Below, in pieces: positions 1-7,719 of a stretch of DNA of 64,000 bases; the stretch's first letter is position 1; the number at the start of each line of letters is the position of its first letter. The stretch lies in NCBI RefSeq assembly GCF_030817475.1, contig NZ_JAUSZJ010000002.1, positions 5,470,626 to 5,534,625 of the forward strand. The letters run 5' to 3'. The DNA is from Streptomyces sp. V2I9. GTDB lineage: Bacteria; Actinomycetota; Actinomycetes; Streptomycetales; Streptomycetaceae. The notes beneath the pieces are model-generated. The model saw nothing but the letters and a program-made list of their open reading frames with translations, did no database searches and was not told the origin of the DNA. A program made the translations under genes and the position numbers.

Positions 1-191
1 CCTTCGACCGGCTGGAGCGCACCTGGGTCCGGGCGCACCGGGACGCCACGGCGGCCACCGCGGACTTCACCCGGCTGGCGTCCCGTATCGCCGGCCGGGA
101 CCTGACCGCGTTCTTCGACGGCTGGCTGTACGGGAAGAAGACCCCGCCGATGCCCGGACACCCCGACTGGACCAGCGCGAAACCCGCGTGA
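1..191 (+). CDS. M1-family aminopeptidase, C-terminal end only
   Basis: The frame is open from base 3 and ends at TGA 189-191, giving the last 62 residues of a gene that begins before the window. The text FDRLERTWVRAHRDATA, then DLTAFFDGWLYGKKTPPMPGH, is the usual close of actinobacterial M1 (gluzincin) metallopeptidases: the end of the helical C-terminal domain, with FFDGWLYG as the recognisable block. The zinc site lies upstream and cannot be checked. Family assignment rests on this short tail and on the habit of this gene to precede hflX in Streptomyces. Confidence 0.65.
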   Translation, partial: FDRLERTWVRAHRDATAATADFTRLASRIAGRDLTAFFDGWLYGKKTPPMPGHPDWTSAKPA

Positions 192-261
192 CGGGCCCGG
201 CCGGGCCATGCCACTATCGACGCGTCGGTACGGCGGACCGCACCGGAAGACCCGGCAGGGA

Positions 262-276
262 ATCTTCCGGGAAGAT
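262..276. promoter_or_regulatory. 15-bp palindrome upstream of hflX
   Basis: ATCTTCC-G-GGAAGAT is a perfect inverted repeat with a one-base centre. It lies 47 bases before the hflX start and 71 bases after the peptidase stop. It could be an operator or a small hairpin. I do not recognise a regulator for it. Confidence 0.4.
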
Positions 277-322
277 CACGCGTTGTGACTGACGTAAAGA
301 CTTCTATCGACGTAAGGATCCA

Positions 323-1843
323 ATGACCTCCTCTTCTTCCCTTCCCCAGGACGCGCAGGACGCGCAGAGCGCCACGGAGAACACCACCGAGAGCCTCACC
401 GAGGCCCGCCGGGCCGACGCCCTGATGGAAGAGGACGTCGCCTGGAGCCACAAGATCGACGGAGCACGGGACGGCGACCAGCTGGACCGCTCCGAGCGCG
501 CGGCCCTGCGACGCGTGGCCGGTCTCTCCACCGAGCTCGAGGACGTCACCGAGGTCGAGTACCGCCAGCTGCGCCTGGAGCGCGTCGTGCTGGTCGGCGT
601 CTGGACCTCGGGGACGGTGCGTGACGCGGAGATCTCCCTCGCGGAGCTGGCCGCACTCGCCGAGACGGCGGGAGCGCAGGTGCTGGACGCGGTGTACCAG
701 CGGCGCGACAAGCCGGACCCGGCCACCTACATCGGCTCGGGCAAGGCGCTGGAGCTGCGCGACATCGTGCTCGAATCCGGTGCCGACACCGTCGTCTGCG
801 ACGGTGAGCTGAGCCCCGGCCAGCTGATCCACCTGGAAGACGTCGTCAAGGTGAAGGTGGTCGACCGGACCGCCCTGATCCTCGACATCTTCGCCCAGCA
901 CGCCAAGTCCCGTGAGGGCAAGGCGCAGGTTTCGCTGGCGCAGATGCAGTACATGCTGCCGCGGCTGCGCGGCTGGGGCCAGTCGCTCTCCCGTCAGATG
1001 GGCGGCGGCGGTTCCAGCGGCGGCGGCGGCATGGCCACCCGTGGTCCCGGTGAGACCAAGATCGAGACGGACCGGCGCCGGATCCGCGAGAAGATGGCGA
1101 AGATGCGCCGGGAGATCGCGGAGATGAAGACCGGCCGCGACATCAAGCGGCAGGAGCGCAGGCGCAACAAGGTGCCCTCCGTCGCCATCGCCGGATACAC
1201 CAACGCGGGCAAGTCCTCGCTGCTCAACCGCCTGACCGGGGCCGGAGTCCTGGTGGAGAACGCCCTGTTCGCCACCCTGGACCCGACCGTCCGCCGGGCC
1301 GAGACGCCGAGCGGCCGTGTCTACACGCTGGCCGACACCGTCGGGTTCGTACGGCATCTGCCGCACCACCTCATCGAGGCGTTCCGCTCCACGATGGAAG
1401 AGGTCGGCGATTCCGATCTCATCCTCCACGTGGTGGACGGCTCCCATCCGGTGCCGGAGGAGCAGCTCGCCGCGGTGCGCGAGGTGATCCGGGACGTCGG
1501 CGCGACGGACGTGCCGGAGATCGTCGTGATCAACAAGGCGGACGCGGCCGATCCCCTGGTCGTCCAGCGGCTGCTGCGCAACGAGAAGCACGCCATCGTG
1601 GTCTCGGCCAGGACCGGCGAGGGCATGGACGAGCTGCTGGCGCTCATCGACAGCGAGCTGCCCCGGCCGTCCGTCGAGATCGAGGCGCTCGTGCCGTACA
1701 TCCAGGGGGCCCTGGTCTCGCGGGTGCACGCCGAGGGCGAGGTGCTCTCCGAGGAGCACACCGCCGAGGGCACCCTGCTCAAGGCCCAGGTCCACGAGGA
1801 GCTGGCCGCCGAGCTGGAGACCTTCGTCCTCGCCGCGCACTGA
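323..1843 (+). CDS. hflX: GTPase HflX
   Basis: A 506-residue GTPase of the HflX family, which binds the 50S subunit and is linked to rescue of stalled or heat-damaged ribosomes. The N-terminal HflX domain ends in the glycine-rich linker GGGGSSGGGG and the family motif GPGETKIETDRRRI (about 235-255). The G domain follows: G1 GYTNAGKSS near 290, G3 DTVGFV near 338 and G4 NKAD near 403. The first 90 or so residues are an acidic, poorly conserved extension common in actinobacteria. The ATG at 323 is preceded by AAGGA. The gene stands alone between a peptidase gene and a strong terminator. Confidence 0.95.
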   Translation: MTSSSSLPQDAQDAQSATENTTESLTEARRADALMEEDVAWSHKIDGARDGDQLDRSERAALRRVAGLSTELEDVTEVEYRQLRLERVVLVGVWTSGTVRDAEISLAELAALAETAGAQVLDAVYQRRDKPDPATYIGSGKALELRDIVLESGADTVVCDGELSPGQLIHLEDVVKVKVVDRTALILDIFAQHAKSREGKAQVSLAQMQYMLPRLRGWGQSLSRQMGGGGSSGGGGMATRGPGETKIETDRRRIREKMAKMRREIAEMKTGRDIKRQERRRNKVPSVAIAGYTNAGKSSLLNRLTGAGVLVENALFATLDPTVRRAETPSGRVYTLADTVGFVRHLPHHLIEAFRSTMEEVGDSDLILHVVDGSHPVPEEQLAAVREVIRDVGATDVPEIVVINKADAADPLVVQRLLRNEKHAIVVSARTGEGMDELLALIDSELPRPSVEIEALVPYIQGALVSRVHAEGEVLSEEHTAEGTLLKAQVHEELAAELETFVLAAH

Positions 1844-1865
1844 CGTCACGGGACCGTACGACAGC

Positions 1866-1911
1866 CGAGGGCCCGGCCCGAACTCTCCGAAGAGTTCGGG
1901 CCGGGCCCTCG
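1866..1911 (+). terminator. hairpin terminator after hflX
   Basis: A perfect 21-bp stem (1866-1886 with 1891-1911) closes on the loop CCGA. It starts 23 bases after the hflX stop. There is no long T-run, which is normal for Streptomyces terminators. Confidence 0.9.
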
Positions 1912-1954
1912 CCGTTGCCTCACCACCCGGTGAGCAGCCGGGCGCCGAACGCCG

Positions 1955-1986
1955 GCGGCCTCCGGCGGTCGCCCGCCGGAGGCCGC
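1955..1986 (-). terminator. hairpin terminator for the convergent protease gene
   Basis: A perfect 14-bp stem (1955-1968 with 1973-1986) and loop TCGC, 10 bases beyond the stop of the minus-strand protease gene. With the hflX hairpin it forms a back-to-back terminator pair. Confidence 0.8.
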
Positions 1987-1996
1987 TGACCAGGAC

Positions 1997-3223
1997 CTAC
2001 CGGCCCGCGTACTTCTCACTCACCGCGCGGTAGACGCCCTCGGCCTCCTCGCCGAGGCGCGGGCCGGCCAGCCAGCCCGCCGTGACCGGCCCGATCGAGG
2101 TGTTCGAGACCAGTGCGGGCTTGCCGTCCCGGCCCGCCGCGACCCAGCCGCCACCGGAGGAGCCACCGGTCATCGTGCAGCCGATGCGGTACATCGTCGG
2201 CTGGTCCTGGAAGACGGAGAGCCGGCCCGGCTTGTCCTTGCACTGGAACAGCTTCTGGCCGTCGTACGGCGGCGCGGCCGGGTAACCCGTGGCCGTCATC
2301 CCGGAGATCTGCGGCACGGCCGGGGCGTTGAACTCGACCGGCAAGGCCGAACCGACGGTCTCCTCCAGCGACTTGCCGCCCGCGCCCTTCTCCGGCGTCA
2401 CGTGCAGCACCGCGAAGTCGTACGGGGCGCCCTGGCCACCGGTCGCCGCGCCCTCGGCGATCCACTGCTCCGAGGTCTGGGCCCAGTCGCCCCACCACAC
2501 GCCGTACGGAGCGATCTTCTCCTTGGACGCGGTCTCCAGCTCGGCCAGGGACAGGCCGTCGTTGTTGTACGCGGGGACGAAGGCGATGTTGCGGTACCAG
2601 CCGCCCTTCTTGCCCGCGTGCACGCAGTGTCCGGCAGTCCACACCATGTTGGATTTGCCGGGGTTCGCCGGGTCCTTCACCACGGTCGCGGAGCAGACCA
2701 TCGACCCCTGCGGACCGTCGAAGAGCAGCTTCCCGGACTCCGGGGCGTTGTCGTGGTACGGCGTCGCGACACCGGCGGCCCGGACGGGCACCGGCGTCGG
2801 GTCCGTCACACCGTCGTCGCCGGAGATGTCGTTGTCGACCGGGTTCTCCGGGGGCTTGTCGGCCTCCCGCATCCGGTCCGGGTCCCACAGGTCCTCGATG
2901 ACCGGGTTGACGAAGTCCTTGGCCTCACGGAGCCACTTGTCCTTGTCCCAGTTCTTCCACTCGCCGTCCCGCCACTTGTCCGGGTCGATCCCGTGCTCCT
3001 TGAGCCGGTTCTTCAGATCGTCCGGGATGGTGACCTTGCCGTCGGACGACTGGCCGGCCGAGGCGCTGGGCGTCGTACCGCCCGCGTCGTCCTCCTCGGG
3101 GCCGCACGCGGTGGCGGTGAGCGCCAGCACGGCGGCAACGGCCGTCGCCGCGAACGCGGCGGAGGGCATGCGGCGTGCACGCCTGCCGCGGTGTGCGGTA
3201 TCGGTCGGGCGAATGGGTCGCAT
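1997..3223 (-). CDS. secreted trypsin-fold serine protease, probable lipoprotein
   Basis: 408 residues. I start at ATG 3223, which has GGGGGA seven bases upstream, rather than at a GTG 27 bases earlier. An Arg-rich N-terminus (HRGRRARR) and a hydrophobic stretch end in LTATAC, a plausible though imperfect lipobox with Cys40. A charged, Trp/Lys/Asp-rich spacer of about 100 residues follows, then a chymotrypsin-fold domain: catalytic His in WTAGHCVH, Asp in APYDFAVLHV and Ser in TGGSSGGGWV. This arrangement resembles V8/glutamyl-endopeptidase-like extracellular proteases. The substrate is unknown. It is a single gene, divergent from the siderophore operon. Confidence 0.85.
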   Translation of the reverse strand: MRPIRPTDTAHRGRRARRMPSAAFAATAVAAVLALTATACGPEEDDAGGTTPSASAGQSSDGKVTIPDDLKNRLKEHGIDPDKWRDGEWKNWDKDKWLREAKDFVNPVIEDLWDPDRMREADKPPENPVDNDISGDDGVTDPTPVPVRAAGVATPYHDNAPESGKLLFDGPQGSMVCSATVVKDPANPGKSNMVWTAGHCVHAGKKGGWYRNIAFVPAYNNDGLSLAELETASKEKIAPYGVWWGDWAQTSEQWIAEGAATGGQGAPYDFAVLHVTPEKGAGGKSLEETVGSALPVEFNAPAVPQISGMTATGYPAAPPYDGQKLFQCKDKPGRLSVFQDQPTMYRIGCTMTGGSSGGGWVAAGRDGKPALVSNTSIGPVTAGWLAGPRLGEEAEGVYRAVSEKYAGR

Positions 3224-3524
3224 CTGGTGATCCCCCTGGGACTTCGTCACTCGGTACTCGTGCTGCCTTGCGGATGCCTGGGGCGCCGGAGCAGATGCTT
3301 CCGCGCCGCTGTGCGGCCCCCACTATGCCGGTGCCGATGGTGACGGTGCGCGGCAGGTCCGCGGTTCCGTCGCCGCGAGGATCTTCCGGCACACCCGTGA
3401 TCCGTGGCGAACGGCGTCGTTGGTACGTACGGGGGACACCAGGACAGCGTTCACCGCCTCGGCGCGTCCGCGCGACATCGTACCGACGTGCAACGCAACC
3501 GTTACCGCAGGAGGATCAAGAGCC
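3224..3524. other. divergent promoter region, protease / siderophore operon
   Basis: These 301 bases must hold both divergent promoters. I looked for an iron box (the DmdR1/DtxR type with TTAGGTTAGG-like halves) and saw none. AGGAGG at 3509-3514 is the ribosome-binding site of the aminotransferase. No convincing -10 or operator is visible and no small gene stands out. Confidence 0.5.
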
Positions 3525-4919
3525 GTGTCCGTGACCGAACCCGCTCCGGTGGCGCCGCCGACCGCGCACGAGGGCATCCTCCGGCGCCAGACCCTGCGCG
3601 AATCGGCGGCCCGCACCTACGCCCGGTCCCTGCCGATCGTCCCGGTGCGCGCCCGCGGGCTCACCATCGAGGGCGCCGACGGACGCCGCTACCTCGACTG
3701 CCTCTCCGGCGCGGGCACCCTGGCGCTCGGGCACAACCACCCCGTCGTGCTCGAAGCGATCCGCAAGGTCATCGACTCCGGCGCGCCCCTGCACGTGCTG
3801 GACCTGGCCACCCCGGTCAAGGACGCCTTCACCACCGAGCTGTTCGCCACCCTGCCGCGCGGCCTCGCCGACGACGCCCGCATCCAGTTCTGCGGCCCCG
3901 CCGGAACCGACGCCGTGGAGGCCGCGTTCAAGCTCGTCCGCGCCGCGACCGGCCGCACCGGGCTGCTGGCGTTCACCGGCGCGTACCACGGTATGACCTC
4001 CGGGGCCCTGGCGGCCTCCGGAGGCGCGACCGACGTCCAGGTGACCCGGCTGCCCTTCCCCCAGGACTACCGCTGCCCGTTCGGGACCGGCGGCGAGCAC
4101 GGGGCCGCGCTCGCCGCCCGGTGGACCGAGCACCTGCTGGACGACCGCAAGGGCGGGGTCCCGGCCCCCGCCGGCATGATCGTGGAGCCGGTCCAGGGCG
4201 AGGGCGGCGTCAACCCCGCCCCCGACGCCTGGCTGCGCCGCATGCGCGCCGTCACCGAGGACCGGTCCATCCCGCTCATCGCCGACGAGGTGCAGACCGG
4301 GGTGGGCAGGACCGGCGCCTTCTGGGCCGTCGAGCACAGCGGCATCGTGCCCGACGTCATGGTCCTCTCCAAGGCCATCGGCGGCTCCCTGCCCCTCGCC
4401 GTCATCGTCTACCGCGCTGAACTGGACCTTTGGCAGCCGGGCGCGCACGCGGGTACGTTTCGTGGCAACCAGCTCGCCATGGCGGCGGGCGCTGCCACGC
4501 TCGCGTACGTCAGGGAGAATCGACTGGCGGACCGCGCGGCGGTCCTGGGGTCCCGGATGCTCGCCCGTCTGAGGGAACTGAGGGCGCATCACCCGGGAAT
4601 CGGTGACGTACGGGGGCGCGGACTGATGATCGGCCTGGAGCTGGTGGATCCCGAACGCGCGCCCCTGCCCGCCGAAGCCGGCGACGCCACCCCCGCCCCG
4701 CCCCCCGACCCGGCCCTCGCCCTCGCCGTCCAGCAGGAATGCCTGCGGCGCGGCCTCATCGTCGAACTGGGCGGCCGGTACGACGCGGTGGTGCGCCTTC
4801 TGCCACCGCTCACCCTCACCGACGAGCAGGCGGACGCCGTCGTCGACCGTCTCGCCGACGCGCTGGCAGCGGCCGAACGCTCCCCGCACCGTCGGACCAC
4901 CGCCGGGTCCACCACCTGA
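3525..4919 (+). CDS. class-III aminotransferase, diaminobutyrate-2-oxoglutarate type
   Basis: 464 residues, PLP-dependent fold type I. I start at GTG 3525, ten bases after AGGAGG; the frame is open further upstream but without a signal. Motifs: cofactor phosphate region FCGPAGTDAVEAAFKL, AYHGMTSGAL, DEVQTGVGRTG with the PLP-binding Asp, and the Schiff-base Lys in VLSKAIGGS near residue 283. The closest family I recognise makes 2,4-diaminobutyrate from aspartate semialdehyde, which fits its place as first gene of a siderophore operon. The stop is 28 bases before the next start. The substrate is inferred from context; other omega-aminotransferases share these motifs. Confidence 0.85.
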   Translation: MSVTEPAPVAPPTAHEGILRRQTLRESAARTYARSLPIVPVRARGLTIEGADGRRYLDCLSGAGTLALGHNHPVVLEAIRKVIDSGAPLHVLDLATPVKDAFTTELFATLPRGLADDARIQFCGPAGTDAVEAAFKLVRAATGRTGLLAFTGAYHGMTSGALAASGGATDVQVTRLPFPQDYRCPFGTGGEHGAALAARWTEHLLDDRKGGVPAPAGMIVEPVQGEGGVNPAPDAWLRRMRAVTEDRSIPLIADEVQTGVGRTGAFWAVEHSGIVPDVMVLSKAIGGSLPLAVIVYRAELDLWQPGAHAGTFRGNQLAMAAGAATLAYVRENRLADRAAVLGSRMLARLRELRAHHPGIGDVRGRGLMIGLELVDPERAPLPAEAGDATPAPPPDPALALAVQQECLRRGLIVELGGRYDAVVRLLPPLTLTDEQADAVVDRLADALAAAERSPHRRTTAGSTT

Positions 4920-4947
4920 ACCCGGAATCCCCACAAGGAAGAACGCC

Positions 4948-6852
4948 GTGAACCCCACCCCCGCACCCGAGGCCGACGGCCACGGGACCCCCCAGCACCG
5001 AGGGCAGGACGGACCGGCCGCCCCCGGCACGGTCGAGGCGACGATCGTGCCCCGGCAGAAGGCCGCGCGTACCCCCAACCCCCCTGCGTACGCGCCCCGT
5101 CCGGACCTCGGCGCCCCGTCCGACCGGGACCCGGACCCCGACCCGCTCGACGACCCCGACCCGCTGCGGGCCGCCGACGCGGCCGGCACGGAGAGCCTCC
5201 TGCGCTGCTGGACCCGCGAGAACGACCTGCCCCGGCCCGCGGACGACACCCTCCGCATCGCCTTCCCCGCCAGCGGTACCGCGCTGCTCGTGCCCGTGCG
5301 CTACTGGTCCGCCACCGGGGCCCACCGCTTCGGCGCACCCGTCCTGGAGAACGCCCCCGCCGGCGCCCCGCACGCCGACGCCGCCACCGTCGCCGTCCTC
5401 ATCGGCCGCGAAGGCGGCGAGAGCGGCGCGGGCGATCTGGTCGCCCGGGTGGCCGACTCCGTACGCCACACCGCCGGCTTCGTCGAACTGCGGCGGCGCA
5501 GCCCCGCGGACCCCGCCGACGCCGACCTCTTCCTCACCGCCGAACAGTCGCTGCTGCTCGGCCATCCGCTCCACCCCACGCCCAAGAGCCGCGAAGGGCT
5601 CTCCGAGTCGGAGGCCCGCCGCTACTCGCCCGAGCTCCACGGCTCCTTTCCGCTCCACTGGTTCGCCGTCGACCGGTCGCTGACGGCGACCGACTCCGCC
5701 TGGACCGAGGACGGCCCCGCCACCGCCGAGGATCTGCTCGCCCCGCACGCCGCAGGGCTGACCGCACCCCCCGGCACCGTCGCCGTCCCCGTGCACCCCT
5801 GGCAGGCCGCCGACCTGCTCCACCGCCCCCAGGTCCGGGCCCTCGCCGAGTCCGGCCTGCTCCACGACCTCGGTCCGCACGGCGAGCACTGGCACCCCAC
5901 CTCCTCCATCCGCACCGTGCACCGGCCCGCGGCGCGCGTGATGCTCAAGCTCTCCCTCGGCGTACGCATCACCAACTCCCGCCGCGAGAACCTCCGCAAG
6001 GAGCTGCACCGGGGCGTCGAGGTCCACCGCCTCCTGTCGACCGGCCTGGCCGAGAGCTGGCAGCGGGAGCACCCCGGCTTCGACATCGTCCGGGACCCCG
6101 CCTGGCTCGCCGTCGACGATCCCGAGGGCGCCCCCGTCACCGGACTCGACGTCGTGCTCCGCCACAACCCCTTCGGTCCGGGCGACGACGCCGCCTGCAT
6201 CGCCGGGCTCACGGCCCAGCGCCCCCGGCCCGGACACCCCGGCATGCGCTCCCGGCTCGCGGAGGTCGTCTCCGGCCTGACCACGCGCACCGGCCTCACC
6301 GCCACCGCCGTCTCCGCCGAATGGTTCCGGCGCTATCTGCACCACGTCGTGCGCCCCGTCCTCTGGCTCGACGCCCACGGCGGCGTCGCGCTCGAAGCCC
6401 ACCAGCAGAACACGATCGTCCTGCTCGACCCGGACGGCTGGCCCGTCGGCGGCCGCTACCGGGACAACCAGGGCTACTACTTCCGCGAATCCCGCCGCGC
6501 CGAGCTCGACAAGCGGCTCCCCGGCATCGGCGCCGTCAGCGACACCTTCGTCTCCGACCCGGTCACCGACGAACGGTTCGCCTACTACCTCGGCATCAAC
6601 AACGTCCTCGGCCTGATCGGCGCGTTCGGATCCCAGCATCTGGCCGACGAGCGGGAACTCCTCGCGGTGCTGCGTCAGTTCCTCACCGAGACCGCGGAAA
6701 TGGGCTCGCCCCTGCCCGCGTATCTCCTGGACAACCGCCAACTGCGCTGCAAGGCCAACCTGCTGACCCGCCTGCACGGACTCGACGAGCTGGTCGGACC
6801 GGTCGACACCCAGTCGGTGTACGTCACCATCGCCAACCCGCTGCACAGCTGA
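4948..6852 (+). CDS. IucA/IucC-family NIS siderophore synthetase (first)
   Basis: 634 residues; GTG start after AAGGAAG. NRPS-independent siderophore (NIS) synthetases adenylate a carboxylate, often citrate, and condense it with an amine or alcohol. The first 70 residues are a Pro/Asp-rich tail of no clear function. The catalytic core shows HPTPKSREGLS near 210, VPVHPWQ, PTSSIRTV (ATP contact), KLSLGVRITNSRREN near 332 and EAHQQNTIV near 483, followed by RDNQGYYF. The C-terminal part resembles the FhuF-like reductase-type end seen in this family. It lies in tight series with the aminotransferase and acyltransferase genes. Whether it takes citrate first or second cannot be read from sequence alone. 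Confidence 0.9.
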   Translation: MNPTPAPEADGHGTPQHRGQDGPAAPGTVEATIVPRQKAARTPNPPAYAPRPDLGAPSDRDPDPDPLDDPDPLRAADAAGTESLLRCWTRENDLPRPADDTLRIAFPASGTALLVPVRYWSATGAHRFGAPVLENAPAGAPHADAATVAVLIGREGGESGAGDLVARVADSVRHTAGFVELRRRSPADPADADLFLTAEQSLLLGHPLHPTPKSREGLSESEARRYSPELHGSFPLHWFAVDRSLTATDSAWTEDGPATAEDLLAPHAAGLTAPPGTVAVPVHPWQAADLLHRPQVRALAESGLLHDLGPHGEHWHPTSSIRTVHRPAARVMLKLSLGVRITNSRRENLRKELHRGVEVHRLLSTGLAESWQREHPGFDIVRDPAWLAVDDPEGAPVTGLDVVLRHNPFGPGDDAACIAGLTAQRPRPGHPGMRSRLAEVVSGLTTRTGLTATAVSAEWFRRYLHHVVRPVLWLDAHGGVALEAHQQNTIVLLDPDGWPVGGRYRDNQGYYFRESRRAELDKRLPGIGAVSDTFVSDPVTDERFAYYLGINNVLGLIGAFGSQHLADERELLAVLRQFLTETAEMGSPLPAYLLDNRQLRCKANLLTRLHGLDELVGPVDTQSVYVTIANPLHS

Positions 6853-6933
6853 GCACCCGCACCGGGCAGACTCCGAGCGCACCACCCCGGAGCCGCCCCC
6901 GACCGAACCCGGTCCAGAGAGGAGAGCGCCACC

Positions 6934-7659
6934 ATGCCTCCCGCCGACGCCTCAGCGGAACCCGGCACCGCACCCGACGGCGGGAGCACCGGTGTCGAGG
7001 ACACACTCGACCTGCGGCTCACCGAAGAACTCCTCGCGGTGATCGCCGAGGAACGCGGCTCCGGAGCGGCCCGCGCCCACGCCCCGAGCGAGCTGCTGGG
7101 CGACCCGGGCGCCTGGCCGGCCGTGCGGACGACAGCGGGGGAGTTCGCCCTCCTCCCCGTCCGGCCCGAGCGTGATCTCCCCGTCCTCAGCCGCTGGATG
7201 AACGATCCCGCGGTGGCGGCCTTCTGGGAACTCTCCGGACCGGAAGCCGTCACCGCGGACCACCTCAGGCCCCAGCTCGAAGGGGACGGCCGCAGCATCC
7301 CCTGTCTCGGGGTGCTCGACGGCACGCCCATGAGCTACTGGGAGATCTACCGCGCCGACCTCGACCCGCTCGCCCGCCACTACCCGGCCCGGCCGCACGA
7401 CACCGGTATCCACCTCCTCATCGGAGGCGTGCGGAACCGTGGCCGGGGCGTGGGCACCACCCTCATCCGCGCCGTCGCCGACCTCGTCCTGGACAACCTT
7501 CCGCGGTGCGGACGGGTCGTCGCCGAACCCGACCTGCGCAACACCCCGTCCGTCTCCGCCTTCCTCGGCGCCGGCTTCCGCTTCTCCGCCGAAGTGGATC
7601 TCCCCGACAAGCGCGCCGCACTGATGATCCGCGACCGAACGTACCGAGACCAGCTGTGA
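6934..7659 (+). CDS. IucB/MbtK-type GNAT acyltransferase
   Basis: 241 residues; ATG after GAGAGGAGAG. Residues 70-240 form the siderophore-biosynthesis GNAT domain: LLPVRPERDLPVLSRWMNDP and VAAFWELSGP, then SYWEIYRADLD, and the acetyl-CoA loop in RGRGVGTTLI. The WMNDP...FW signature and the YWEIYR-D block mark the IucB/MbtK/RhbD group, which acylates the amine of N-hydroxylysine or diaminopropane to form hydroxamates. It sits between two NIS synthetase genes, so it probably modifies the amine before condensation. No N-hydroxylase is encoded nearby, so the acceptor is uncertain. The first 65 residues are variable. Confidence 0.87.
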   Translation: MPPADASAEPGTAPDGGSTGVEDTLDLRLTEELLAVIAEERGSGAARAHAPSELLGDPGAWPAVRTTAGEFALLPVRPERDLPVLSRWMNDPAVAAFWELSGPEAVTADHLRPQLEGDGRSIPCLGVLDGTPMSYWEIYRADLDPLARHYPARPHDTGIHLLIGGVRNRGRGVGTTLIRAVADLVLDNLPRCGRVVAEPDLRNTPSVSAFLGAGFRFSAEVDLPDKRAALMIRDRTYRDQL

Positions 7660-7719
7660 CCTACGCGCCGCACCTTCCACACCGTTCGAACCCCAGAGGT
7701 TCCATCCGGAGGAGTCCCC

